DNA of 64,000 bases, from contig NZ_QPKV01000006.1 of NCBI RefSeq assembly GCF_003339865.1, positions 478,964-542,963 on the forward strand, read 5' to 3'. Of the stretch, positions 30,095-38,594 are shown piece by piece (within the stretch, counting starts at the first letter, position 1; each line of letters opens with the position of its first letter). Both the position numbers and the translations under genes were made by a program. The stretch comes from Pedobacter chinensis (GTDB lineage Bacteria > Bacteroidota > Bacteroidia > Sphingobacteriales > Sphingobacteriaceae). The notes below the pieces were generated by a model. That model was not told the origin of the DNA. It did not search any database and was given only the letters and a program-made list of their open reading frames with translations.

Positions 30095-31387
30095 ATGCAA
30101 AGCTTAAAATTAAGAGATCGCCTACAGTTGGCCATATATAAGGTCATCAATCCTGTTGTCAGGGGCCTGATTAAAATAGGATTAACACCAAATGCAGTAA
30201 CAAGCATAGGCTTGATTTTAAATATTTTCGTGGCGGTAATTTTTGTGCTGGGTGCAGAAAAATCCAATCGTGGAGATCTGTCATACATCGGATGGGGAGG
30301 TGCATTGGTACTTTTTGCTGGATTGTTTGATATGCTTGACGGTCAGGTGGCCCGCCTGGGAAATATGAGTTCCAGATTCGGAGCCCTTTATGATTCTGTT
30401 CTTGATCGCTACAGCGAAATGATAATGTTCCTGGGGATTTGTTATTATCTGGTGGCACATCACTACTTCTTAAGTTCACTATTTGCCTTTATTGCGTTGA
30501 TTGGCTCTATGATGGTGAGTTACACCCGGGCACGGGCAGAAGGTTTGGGTGTGGAATGCAAAGGTGGTTTGATGCAAAGACCAGAAAGGGTTGTAACCAT
30601 TGGCGTGTTTGCTGTAGCTTGTGGAGTTACAGGGCACTTTATTGGTGGCGATTATAAAATTTATTTGCCAGGCGTTTCTTTTCATGTATTTGAAACGATG
30701 TCAATTTTTACTTTACCCATTGCTTTGATGGCCGTATTAACTAATATTACGGCAGTTAAAAGATTGCAGGAAGCGAAAAAGGGATTAGAAGCCCAGGAAA
30801 GAAATGAAAAGAACAGCAGTGGTAAAGCGGCTTTGATTGCCGGACTGTTGTGCGCGTTAGGATTAGGGGTTGTATCGCCTTTAAGAACGATGGCTCAGGA
30901 TGGAGATCCTTCGCCAATCGTTTTTCCAACACCTCAGGGAATATCGAATCAGCTTTTTTATTTACAGCGTGATCCAAATACAAATACCATCATCTGCCAG
31001 TTGAATGTAGATAAACATGGCGAAGTGGTTAAAAATCAACCTGTAAATGTTTTCTGGATGCGTTATGGTGATCAGGGCGAAAAGAAAGAACTCAGTTACA
31101 TTCAGCGAAAATTTGCCTACGGAATCATCACTAAGGATTTGGGCGATGGCCAGTTCGAACTCCGGTTTACTTCTCACAAAAAACTGCCGATGTATCTCAG
31201 TAAATCTGCTTTTGATAAAAAATACCATGTCTATGCTACCATTAATAATAAGAAAATGGAACTTGACCGAATATTTTTAAGAATTGAAGGAGGCTCTTTT
31301 TGGTTTCCAAATGTAAAATATGTTGAAATCAAAGGCCACGATGCAGCAGCTCCATCAAAGCAACTCATAGAAAGGATTAAAATTTAA
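30095..31387 (+). CDS. CDP-alcohol phosphatidyltransferase (probable PIP synthase) fused to a DUF4833-like domain
   Basis: 430 residues. The N-terminal part (about 1-235) is a CDP-alcohol phosphatidyltransferase with D82-G83-x2-A86-R87-x8-G96-x3-D100-x3-D104 and about six helices. In the inositol-lipid pathway it would join CDP-diacylglycerol and inositol-3-phosphate. After a charged linker, a hydrophobic segment (about 244-262, AALIAGLLCALGLGVV) followed by MAQDG looks like a signal peptide inside the protein. The C-terminal 160 residues (SNQLFYLQRDPNTN, NVFWMRYGDQGEKKEL) resemble DUF4833, a periplasmic family. With an even number of helices before it, the seventh segment would place DUF4833 outside the inner membrane. 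Confidence 0.88.
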   Translation: MQSLKLRDRLQLAIYKVINPVVRGLIKIGLTPNAVTSIGLILNIFVAVIFVLGAEKSNRGDLSYIGWGGALVLFAGLFDMLDGQVARLGNMSSRFGALYDSVLDRYSEMIMFLGICYYLVAHHYFLSSLFAFIALIGSMMVSYTRARAEGLGVECKGGLMQRPERVVTIGVFAVACGVTGHFIGGDYKIYLPGVSFHVFETMSIFTLPIALMAVLTNITAVKRLQEAKKGLEAQERNEKNSSGKAALIAGLLCALGLGVVSPLRTMAQDGDPSPIVFPTPQGISNQLFYLQRDPNTNTIICQLNVDKHGEVVKNQPVNVFWMRYGDQGEKKELSYIQRKFAYGIITKDLGDGQFELRFTSHKKLPMYLSKSAFDKKYHVYATINNKKMELDRIFLRIEGGSFWFPNVKYVEIKGHDAAAPSKQLIERIKI

Positions 31388-31392
31388 ACAGT

Positions 31393-32013
31393 ATGAAAAA
31401 GAATTTCGTTTCAAATTCCACTGAATCTGTCAGGATGTTTAAAAACGACTTCATGGAAAGCCTGTCGAAAGTTCGTTTTTACGTTCCCTTAATCGTTTAC
31501 ATCCCGGTTATTGCATTTCTTTTTTACACATCATTATGGGAAAACCGGATGCCTGTATGGAATTTTATCGGTTGGTTTTTACTTGGACTTGGGATATGGA
31601 CAATTACAGAATATGTTTTGCACCGATACGTTTTCCATTTCGAACCGAAAGCAGCATGGGGTCAAAAAATTCATTTTATTTTCCATGGTGTTCATCATGA
31701 TTACCCAAATGATGCAAAGCGTTTAGTTATGCCACCCTCTGCCAGTATTCCCATGGCTTTGGGCTTTTACTTTTTGTTTGACTGGTTACTTCCGGAAAAT
31801 TACCATTATCCTTTCTTTGCTGGCTTTATGATCGGATATCTATTTTATGATATGGTTCATTATGCCCTTCATCATGCTAATTTTAAAAGTGGCTTTTGGA
31901 AAAGATTAAAGCAACACCATATGTTGCACCATTATTCAGATTCCACAAAGGGTTATGGCGTGAGCTGGACTTTCTGGGATAATGTTTTCAGATCAAATTT
32001 TGAGAAAAAATAA
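31393..32013 (+). CDS. Sterol desaturase/fatty-acid hydroxylase family protein, probable ceramide fatty-acid 2-hydroxylase
   Basis: 206 residues with four or so membrane helices and the di-iron histidine boxes of the family: HRYVFH, HGVHHDYPND, HYALHH and HHMLHHY. The spacing and the block IHFIFHGVHHDYPNDAKR are like the yeast Scs7/FA2H group, which hydroxylates the acyl chain of ceramides. Sphingobacteria are known to carry 2-hydroxy fatty acids in ceramides, which agrees. It sits 6 bases after the PIP synthase gene and 1 base before the next start. Confidence 0.88.
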   Translation: MKKNFVSNSTESVRMFKNDFMESLSKVRFYVPLIVYIPVIAFLFYTSLWENRMPVWNFIGWFLLGLGIWTITEYVLHRYVFHFEPKAAWGQKIHFIFHGVHHDYPNDAKRLVMPPSASIPMALGFYFLFDWLLPENYHYPFFAGFMIGYLFYDMVHYALHHANFKSGFWKRLKQHHMLHHYSDSTKGYGVSWTFWDNVFRSNFEKK

Positions 32014-32014
32014 G

Positions 32015-32959
32015 ATGGATGATCAGTTTTTTGAAAAGAATCTTTACCGTTTGAACCATATTTATGCAAACTTATCCATCTCTGCTGCATATTTATTGCT
32101 CTCTTATTTTTTAGTAGGATTTAAGACTGATCAGTTAATTCTGGTTTTTATCTTCAATACCATGTTCTACCTTTCACATGGAACCAGAAGATTTATTACA
32201 GGTTTTTCCATTTTTATCGTGTACTGGATTCTTTTCGATTACATGAAGGCTTTTCCAAATTTTCTCTACCATCAGGTACATATTGAAGATTTATATAATG
32301 CAGAAAAACGTATTTTTGGAATCAACCTACATGGCTTAGTAGTCACACCAAACGAATTTGCGAATCTCCATAGCCATGCTTTTTTAGATGTGCTTTCCGG
32401 AATATTTTATTTAATGTGGGTTCCTGTTCCGCTCGTCTTTGCTGGATACCTTTTTTTTAAAAACAAACGTGAATTTGTGCTTTTTTCATTGGTATTTGTT
32501 TGGGTAAATTTAATAGGATTTGTGATCTATTATCTTTTTCCGGCGGCACCACCCTGGTATGTACAAGAACATGGATTCGATTTTATTGCCAATACACATG
32601 GTAATACAGCAGGGCTGGCCAGGTTTGATGCCTATTTTGATATTTCCCTTTTCAAGGGAATTTACAGTAAAGGATCAAATGTTTTTGCTGCAATGCCTTC
32701 ACTACATTCTGCATATCCGATTGTTGTTGCCTATTTTGGTTTTAAAAATAAATTAGGAAAAATTAATATTTTCTTCGTTGTTGTGATGCTTGGGATATGG
32801 TTTGCCGCTGTGTATACTGGTCATCATTATCTCTTGGATGTGTTTGGTGGAATTTGTTGCGCAATTCTGGGCATTCTAACGTTTAATTCAGTGGCTAAAA
32901 GAAACTGGTTTCGGCGCTATGTAGAGCTGGTGGTTTCAAAAATAACTGCACAGCCTTAA
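32015..32959 (+). CDS. PAP2-family inositolphosphotransferase, probable inositolphosphorylceramide synthase
   Basis: 314 residues from the ATG at 32015, with about seven membrane helices. The PAP2/Aur1-like catalytic motifs are present: H231 in MPSLHSAYP and H271-xxx-D275 in YTGHHYLLDVFGG. LFPAAPPWYVQEHGFD also fits the AUR1-like branch. Members of this branch move phosphoinositol from phosphatidylinositol to ceramide. As the last gene of the operon it would complete inositolphosphorylceramide synthesis from the products of the other genes. Confidence 0.87.
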   Translation: MDDQFFEKNLYRLNHIYANLSISAAYLLLSYFLVGFKTDQLILVFIFNTMFYLSHGTRRFITGFSIFIVYWILFDYMKAFPNFLYHQVHIEDLYNAEKRIFGINLHGLVVTPNEFANLHSHAFLDVLSGIFYLMWVPVPLVFAGYLFFKNKREFVLFSLVFVWVNLIGFVIYYLFPAAPPWYVQEHGFDFIANTHGNTAGLARFDAYFDISLFKGIYSKGSNVFAAMPSLHSAYPIVVAYFGFKNKLGKINIFFVVVMLGIWFAAVYTGHHYLLDVFGGICCAILGILTFNSVAKRNWFRRYVELVVSKITAQP

Positions 32960-32964
32960 TTTTC

Positions 32965-33654
32965 TTAAGCTGATGCATTTAAATGAGGACGGTCCAAAGG
33001 TGTTTTAAGAGCCAGGGTTTTTGCGCTACCTTTTGCCAGAAGAAAGAATTCAACGCCAGAGATGACCAATAGAACATATCCATAGAGTTCAAGGGATTCC
33101 TCTGAAACATTTTTAACATCTCTTGTGTATTGACTTTCCATTACAGCCATCCAAAATACTTTTCTACCATATAAACGGGCAAAAATATAGGTCGTCATTA
33201 TTCCTGACAACAAAATTCCAAAAGAAAATGACTGTACGAACCCGGCTATGTTGGTTAGAAACAGTCGCCATTTTGAATAAATTAAAAAAATAGCTAGAAA
33301 TAAAATGCCAAAAGCAAATGTCTGCCATGCACCATCGTAAATATATTCATCCAAGTATGCGTCCTGTTCTCTAATCAGTGATGCAAAATGAAAGGCAAAA
33401 AGACCAAAAGCCAGGGGAAATACTGATTTGTACCTGAATGATATCCATAAGTATATAGCAGAACTTAATAATAACAAAACGCTCTGGAGATATTCTACCA
33501 AAGATTGCTCACTAAATTTACTTCCTAGAGGGTGTTCTGTAGCACTCCATTTGAGGATCTCAGCAGTAAGGTAGATCATAGACCCGTAAACTAAAAATTT
33601 TATGATAGAAACTTTAAGGGGCTGGAAATACGATTTGGAATGAGAAATTGACAT
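32965..33654 (-). CDS. Integral membrane protein of unknown function
   Basis: 229 residues with about six hydrophobic helices (for example YLQSVLLLLSSAIYLWISF and YGYVLLVISGVEFFLL). Conserved-looking charged positions between helices include FASLIREQDAYLDE and ESLELYGY. No family name is recognised. Its stop lies only 5 bases from the stop of the convergent lipid operon, with no obvious hairpin between them. Confidence 0.72.
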   Translation of the reverse strand: MSISHSKSYFQPLKVSIIKFLVYGSMIYLTAEILKWSATEHPLGSKFSEQSLVEYLQSVLLLLSSAIYLWISFRYKSVFPLAFGLFAFHFASLIREQDAYLDEYIYDGAWQTFAFGILFLAIFLIYSKWRLFLTNIAGFVQSFSFGILLSGIMTTYIFARLYGRKVFWMAVMESQYTRDVKNVSEESLELYGYVLLVISGVEFFLLAKGSAKTLALKTPLDRPHLNASA

Positions 33655-34046
33655 GAGAAATTTTTAAGTTATCAAATAGCTATATCAAATACAGCAACAT
33701 CCAAATTTCAGAATATAGGAGGCAAAGAAAAAGGTCTAAAGTTCCTAAAATATGGTGCAAATGTAGGATTTAGCCCAGGCTAAAGTGCCATTAACCCGCG
33801 TGGTATAAGTTACTGATAAATTAAAGGGGAATGGTTTGCCTTAATGGGTAAGTACGCCAAGCCGTATGTGCTGGTTCAAAATAACAAATGCAGTTGAGGT
33901 GCGGGATGGTTCAGCAAAGGTAATTAGCGGTTCAATTCTTACTACAAAAGCGGTAATTGCTCGTAATATTAAGTAATAAATCTGCACGTCCTTTTCCTTG
34001 CATCAACAATTGTGAAGAGTTATCGAAAGACGATGATGGTGCACCT
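33655..34046. other. Gene-poor stretch, possibly decayed
   Basis: About 390 bases. A 34-codon open frame on the + strand ending at a TAA near 33977 (WFKITNAVEVRDGSAKV) has a coding look, but no partner sequence or family is recognised. TACATTTG on the - strand at 33765-33758 fits a Bacteroidetes -7 element for the membrane-protein gene, but no matching -33 TTG was found at the right distance. Confidence 0.35.
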
Positions 34047-34427
34047 TTAATTTTTGATAATTACAAAGTTGTTTCTGGAGGCTTTTATATCAGGCATATT
34101 AGTGTTCGCCCAATCATATAACGACATCAGATGGGGAACAAGGGTTTCGCCAAGCGGTGTTAATTTATATTCCACTTTAGGAGGGATTTGTGCATACATC
34201 TTCCTGGTCAGTAAGCCATCAGATTCCAGCGTTTTCAAAGTTACGGTAAGCATCTTTTGAGAAATCCCTTCTATCATTTGATGTAGCTCGTTGAAGCGCA
34301 GCGTGCCATGATCTGCAAGCATCAGCACCGTACACATCGACCATTTATCTCCAAGACGCGATAATACATCGGTAATCGGTGCATTTTGCCTGCCTTCTTT
34401 ACATTTTCTTAAATTTTCTTTTTTCAT
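34047..34427 (-). CDS. HxlR family transcriptional regulator
   Basis: 126 residues, normal for the family. The winged helix shows the signature VLSRLGDKWSMCTVLMLADH, then LRFNELHQMIEGISQKMLT and a wing ending YKLTPLGETLVP. A cysteine near the N-terminus (C9) is where redox- or quinone-sensing HxlR members respond to electrophiles. It is divergent from an NmrA-like reductase gene, a common HxlR arrangement, and two palindromes lie between them. Confidence 0.92.
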   Translation of the reverse strand: MKKENLRKCKEGRQNAPITDVLSRLGDKWSMCTVLMLADHGTLRFNELHQMIEGISQKMLTVTLKTLESDGLLTRKMYAQIPPKVEYKLTPLGETLVPHLMSLYDWANTNMPDIKASRNNFVIIKN

Positions 34428-34450
34428 ATCGCTCTGGTTATCAATAATAG

Positions 34451-34464
34451 TTACTTTGAAGTAA
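34451..34464. promoter_or_regulatory. Candidate HxlR operator 1
   Basis: The inverted repeat TTACTT-TG-AAGTAA has two 6-base arms with a 2-base centre. It lies just upstream of the hxlR start (34427) and shares its half-site with the second palindrome at 34519-34535. Confidence 0.55.
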
Positions 34465-34487
34465 GTATTTGATTTACAGGTGCCTTC

Positions 34488-34518
34488 TTGTTTTTAATCC
34501 ACCTACCTTTTACCTTTG
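34488..34518 (+). promoter_or_regulatory. Bacteroidetes-type promoter for the NmrA-like gene
   Basis: TTG at 34488-34490, a 20-base spacer and TACCTTTG at 34511-34518 match the Bacteroidetes sigma-factor pattern (TTG, 17-23 bases, TAnnTTTG). Transcription would begin a few bases later, inside the palindrome at 34519-34535. That fits repression by the divergent HxlR regulator. Confidence 0.65.
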
Positions 34519-34535
34519 ACTTACTTTAAGTAAGT
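34519..34535. promoter_or_regulatory. Candidate HxlR operator 2, overlapping the predicted transcription start
   Basis: ACTTACTTTAAGTAAGT is a perfect 8+8 palindrome around one central base. It begins right after the -7 element of the NmrA-like promoter, so a bound dimer should block initiation. The half-site ACTT/AAGT is shared with operator 1. Confidence 0.65.
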
Positions 34536-34562
34536 AAAGATACAAAATTAATTAAAGGTACC

Positions 34563-35451
34563 ATGAAAACAATACTAGTAACCGGGGCAACCGGACAATT
34601 AGGTAAATCAATACTCACCACTTTATTAAAAAAAGTAAATTCATCGTCTATCCGCGTTCTTGTAAGGGACGAAAAAAAAGGTAAAGAATTTGAAGAAAAG
34701 GGTGTTAGTTTTGCCATCGGGTGACTACAATGACCTCGCTTCTCTCCAGGAAGCTACAAAAGGGATCGATACCTTGATATTGGTGTCGGGTAACGATCTT
34801 GAACACCGTGCTAACCAGCATGTGAGGGTAATTCGTGCAGCCAAAGAAAATGGCGTTAAAAAAATTATTTATTATAGTTTACAACGCAAGGATGATCAGC
34901 CTGATGGTGGCTTGCTGGGTAATAAAACAGTGGCACATTATATAACCGAAAATGCGCTTATCGCATCCGGTATGATATACGTCATTTTACAGGTATCGCT
35001 GTATACAGACATGATCCCTCAATATGCAGGGCAACAGATCCAGCAAACAAAAACGATCTACCTTCCGGCAGAAGACGGTAAAGTGGCATATGCCCTCCGT
35101 TCAGAATTGGGCGAAGCCGGAGCCATAATCGCTCTTGATGAAACCGGGAAATATGATAATAAGTTTATCGAACTTACAGGCTCGGAAGCCATCAGCTGGA
35201 CAACAATAGCTACCATGATCAGTGCCATAACAGGGGATAAATATAAATACGTTTCGCCTGAAGTTAATGAATTTTTGGAAACGATGAAAACAAATGGTAC
35301 ACCGGCCTGGATGGGCCCTGCACTAAAAGAAATGCAACAGGCGGTAGCTCACGGTGAATTCACTAAAGTTACAGATGATCTGGAATCTATACTGGGGCGA
35401 AAGCCAGAAACGGTAATGAATTTCTTAATAACTGTTTATAGCAAATCTTAA
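34563..35451 (+). pseudogene. NmrA-like NAD(P)H-binding reductase, broken by a one-base frameshift
   Basis: The first frame (34563-34724) encodes an N-terminal Rossmann start, MKTILVTGATGQLGKSIL, and stops at TGA after 53 codons. A shifted frame then continues the same protein (DYNDLASLQEATKGIDTLIL, then EHRANQHVRVIRAAKENGVK) to 35451. Removing one G from the GGG at 34719-34721 restores GVSFAIGDYNDLAS and a single protein of about 295 residues, normal for SDR-type NAD(P)H:quinone oxidoreductases (NmrA/QorB-like). The cause is a real one-base insertion or a sequence error. The divergent HxlR regulator is the usual partner. Confidence 0.85.
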
Positions 35452-35517
35452 AAAAAGACGAATGATAGCATGCGCTGATCCGAACAGCGTATGTTATCAT
35501 TCATTAAAAGAATCTTA

Positions 35518-35610
35518 ATGAAAACTACAAAAATTACTTATTGGGTTTTAACGGGCATTACTGCGCTGCCGGATATATTGAAGCTGCAAAACCGAAACGG
35601 GAATCATTAC
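35518..35610 (+). pseudogene. Scrap of a DoxX-like membrane protein gene (tentative)
   Basis: An ATG at 35518 opens MKTTKITYWVLTGITALPDI, which resembles the first helix of DoxX-like proteins but lacks most of that helix. The frame then runs into sequence antisense to the neighbouring lipoprotein gene. DoxX-like genes often accompany HxlR/NmrA pairs. The reading as a deleted remnant is tentative. Confidence 0.3.
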
Positions 35611-36092
35611 ATTTTTAGTAAAACCACTCTGTCTTTTAAATTGGTTTCTACCTGGCCTCCATTAACCTTAATTTTATCAAGCACAATTCTCAGACAACCA
35701 GTTGTTTTATCTTCTCGCATTGTATATTCAATATTATACTGCAATTTACCTGCTATATAAGTTTTTAGCGAACCTGTTTTGTTGTATCCACCAAATCTTA
35801 TTAAAAAATGCTTGCCCAGCGAAACAGACGTTTTTACAACAGGACTGATATTGGTTGCCATATCATCAATGAGAAAATGAATTTGATTAGTAGTATAAAC
35901 AGGTGTGTTTGAAAAAAACAGATCCTCGCCTGTGTTTTTATCAACAATGTTAAAACGTAATGAGTCAGGAATAATAGCTGGAAGACAGTTTGCATTTTCT
36001 GCACCTTTTTTATTGCAAGATTGGATAACCATCAAAACAGAGATGATTAGAAAAGCCCATTTCAAGCCTGAAATCGAGATCGTATTTTTCAT
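35607..36092 (-). CDS. Putative lipoprotein of unknown function
   Basis: 161 residues. A hydrophobic N-terminus ends in a lipobox-like VIQSC, so the mature protein would begin at that cysteine and be membrane-anchored. The rest looks like a beta-rich secreted domain (DSLRFNIVDKNTGEDLFF, HFLIRFGGYNKTGS). No family is recognised. Small lipoproteins of this shape are frequent in Bacteroidetes. It is convergent to the broken reductase region. Confidence 0.7.
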   Translation of the reverse strand: MKNTISISGLKWAFLIISVLMVIQSCNKKGAENANCLPAIIPDSLRFNIVDKNTGEDLFFSNTPVYTTNQIHFLIDDMATNISPVVKTSVSLGKHFLIRFGGYNKTGSLKTYIAGKLQYNIEYTMREDKTTGCLRIVLDKIKVNGGQVETNLKDRVVLLKM

Positions 36093-36302
36093 AGGATAAG
36101 TATTAATATCATAAAATATAACGTTTTTTATGCTTAAAATGCTACACCGGATTGCGCAATTAATTATTTCCCGTTATGAAACCCCAGAAACTGATTCTGC
36201 GATATTTTAAGTTGTTTGTTGTTGCAAATCTGACTTGTATGGATAAATGGCTAAATTTCCGTAGACAATATAATTTCCTATTTTTACGATATCAAAGCGC
36301 CC

Positions 36303-36834
36303 ATGGAAGAAAATATATTCAAACCTAACACATAAAAAAGTTCCTGTAGGAACATCATTCACATTATTATGGATCCCCGAGAGCTATTCTAAAATATCTG
36401 CTGAATCGTGGTCGCTCATAAGGAAAACGTAAAATTTTTAACTGTAAAAAAAGGAGAGATTACTCCGGGAATCACAGGTTTCGCGCAGGATTTTTTTTAT
36501 TTGCAAAGGCGCGTTAAGAGCTTTCTATAACGACGCTGATGGCAATAGTTACAATAAAAACCTTTTTCAGAAGAAGAACTTTGCCAGTTCCATGGTTTCA
36601 GCAATACGGAAAACTCCTGCCACATTCACTCTTGAATCTCTCGAGGATTCGGTACTGATTAGCATTGATTATAACACATACAGGAGTCTCATTGAGCAAG
36701 AAAAATATGAAGAACTTACAGGCTACACGCATTCCATTTTCATCCTTTGTTGTCCAATTATATCAGGTAAATCGCCACATTCTTCGGGTATCAATTTTTC
36801 CAAAAAACATGGAAACCTGACAATTGCCTTTTGA
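36303..36834 (+). pseudogene. Crp/Fnr family regulator remnant with frameshifts and a lost C-terminus
   Basis: Pieces of a cyclic-nucleotide-binding-type sensor can be joined across at least two frame changes: YSKISAESWSLI near 36390-36420, KENVKFLTVKKGEI near 36420-36460, then ICKGALRAFYNDADGNSYNK from about 36500. The last piece continues through ATFTLESLEDSVLISIDYNT to 36834. These are the usual blocks of Bacteroidetes Crp-like proteins, in the right order. The DNA-binding helix-turn-helix is missing, and the frame ends in unrelated sequence. The gene is therefore dead. The exact left limit is uncertain. Confidence 0.65.
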
Positions 36835-37049
36835 AGAATATTTAAAAAAAACTTAAATTCTAAAATCAAAATATTCATAAAATAAATCAAGAAGAAGATA
36901 TCAAAAAGGAAGTGTTCGACCTGTGTGATGATATGCACACAACCGTTCGAGCACAGCGGACCTTGAAGAAAAGCTTTCAGTTTATGCCATTGAGGGTTAA
37001 CTGTTTCCAACCTAATCGACTTTTTACTGCCATATTATGAGTCGAAAAT

Positions 37050-37619
37050 TCAGGTAAAGCCTGGTTGCATCTCTTTTTCAAAGTAGATGATGTTATTATC
37101 ATAATTGCCACGATAAGGATTCCCCTGTGGATGAAATCCATTAGCCATCAGGAACCGCTGACTGCTGGGGATAGCAGTGGTGGAGAACAGGATGCCCTGA
37201 TGGTGTCTGACTTTCCCAAGCAGCATCCTTTTTAATGTACCGCTAATTCCCTTTCGCCGGAAACATGCAAGCGTAAATGAATAGCCAATCTCGAGGAAGG
37301 GCCGATCAATGGTATATATGATTCCAGCTTTTAAATGCACATCTTCCAGGTACGATCTTGTGGGACTTTTGATGGCTGAAATGCCAACCAGTTTTTTATT
37401 TTGATAGCAGAACCCCAGGTAGTCCGAATTTAATATTTTTAACGGCAAATCAATAGGAGATACCTTGTTCCCTTTCCTGAGCAGCAGGTAAAAGTAATGA
37501 AGCTCGGTAATGGAACAGTCGCAGGGCCGTTTGATCACGAAATAACATTTGTCCAGAAAATTGGACTCATAATAAATATCCTGGTAAGATACCAGGCCGG
37601 TAGCTATATGTTGGTTCAT
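37050..37619 (-). CDS. GNAT-like acetyltransferase family protein
   Basis: 189 residues. The middle contains LEIGYSFTLACFRRKGISGTLKRMLL-type sequence, in which FRRKGISGTL is like the acetyl-CoA-binding (R/Q)xxGx(G/A) loop. A C-terminal SSQRFLMANGFHPQGN matches the 'n..f..klGF' end of GNAT folds. The substrate is unknown. It lies leftward beside a small unknown gene, with 52 bases between them. Confidence 0.6.
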   Translation of the reverse strand: MNQHIATGLVSYQDIYYESNFLDKCYFVIKRPCDCSITELHYFYLLLRKGNKVSPIDLPLKILNSDYLGFCYQNKKLVGISAIKSPTRSYLEDVHLKAGIIYTIDRPFLEIGYSFTLACFRRKGISGTLKRMLLGKVRHHQGILFSTTAIPSSQRFLMANGFHPQGNPYRGNYDNNIIYFEKEMQPGFT

Positions 37620-37671
37620 CGGATTAAAGTTTAGGTGTAACCTGGCCTTTAAAGGCTTTTTAGGATAATGT

Positions 37672-37941
37672 TTATTTCTTTTTGGTTTTTAACGCTGCAC
37701 ACAAGTGACCAGGTAGTGCCAGCATTTCACAGACCTTGTCGTTCCAATCTATCAGGGCATCTTCCGGCGAAGTTCCCAGTCCCGAAACATCATGTTCTTC
37801 TTCAAAGGAGAGCACAGCATAATAACAGTCACCGTCCTGATAGATCAAGGGTTTGAATCGCATCACGAATGTCGGTAGCCTGTAACGGCTGTAATCAAAA
37901 TCCACCAGTCTTCCGGGGATTGTTCTGGCCTGCTGTTTCAT
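37672..37941 (-). CDS. Small protein of unknown function, HicB-like fold possible
   Basis: 89 residues. The segment YYAVLSFEEEHDVSGLGTSP followed by EDALIDWNDKVCEML has the strand-strand-helix order of the HicB/DUF1902-type fold ('vsg.G.TpeeAl..w'). No HicA-like toxin gene is adjacent, so a toxin-antitoxin role is not supported. The start is set by an ATG at 37941. Confidence 0.5.
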   Translation of the reverse strand: MKQQARTIPGRLVDFDYSRYRLPTFVMRFKPLIYQDGDCYYAVLSFEEEHDVSGLGTSPEDALIDWNDKVCEMLALPGHLCAALKTKKK

Positions 37942-38531
37942 AAGCTGCTGTTTTGTTGAAACAATCTTGTTTTACCCTGTTGGAATTCAATCAGGGCAAA
38001 CAAACGTGTTTCTAAATTAGCGACTGTATGTTTCTTTAAGGTTAGCTGGCTGTTGTCTCTTTGTTAAGTGTGCGGTTTTTCAGGCTAATTCGATCTGACG
38101 GGCCTGATGTTCCTGCTGTATGATATAGAAAGTCATTTGTCTCAACTTTTGATCTCCCTTGGCGAGTGTGTAATAGAAACGGTTTTCTTTTCAGGTTTTT
38201 TTGTTTTTTTGATTCTATCCCAAAAGCAGATATCAAGCTATCTAAAGACAAATCAAATCAAGCCGTAAAGTTTAAGCAGTATTGAGAAAACGCTTAGCCA
38301 TCTAAAAATAGAACTTAATGTTTCAACTCAGGCACGATTAATCTGCTATTATAGAGATAGAAATATTATCTAGCCGGAATTTTCATTTTTCATATGTTTT
38401 GTACGATGAAGCATTTAGTTTAGAGTCTGATGGAATCACATAAATTTAAATTTCTTAAATGTGAGAATCGTTTCGATGTCCATCTTTTATAGATTTCAAA
38501 ACATCATGTATAGAATCTTTGCTTGATTAAG
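37942..38531. other. Intergenic stretch without an identified gene
   Basis: About 590 bases ahead of the fic promoter. A 69-codon leftward open frame at 38042-38251 is polar, low in complexity and has no family resemblance, so it is not called. No hairpin terminator, repeat or RNA gene was recognised. Confidence 0.45.
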
Positions 38532-38562
38532 TTGTCATGTATAAAAAAATGAATTATCTTTA
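38532..38562 (+). promoter_or_regulatory. Bacteroidetes-type promoter for fic
   Basis: TTG at 38532-38534, a 20-base spacer and TATCTTTA at 38555-38562 come close to the TTG/TAnnTTTG consensus with one mismatch. It ends 32 bases before the fic start codon. Confidence 0.45.
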
Positions 38563-38594
38563 CATGATAAGCGTTTCGTAGATAAAAACTTTGT

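Noticed and set aside
37672..37941. HicAB toxin-antitoxin system
   Set aside because: Only a possible HicB-like fold is present; no HicA-like small gene lies on either side.
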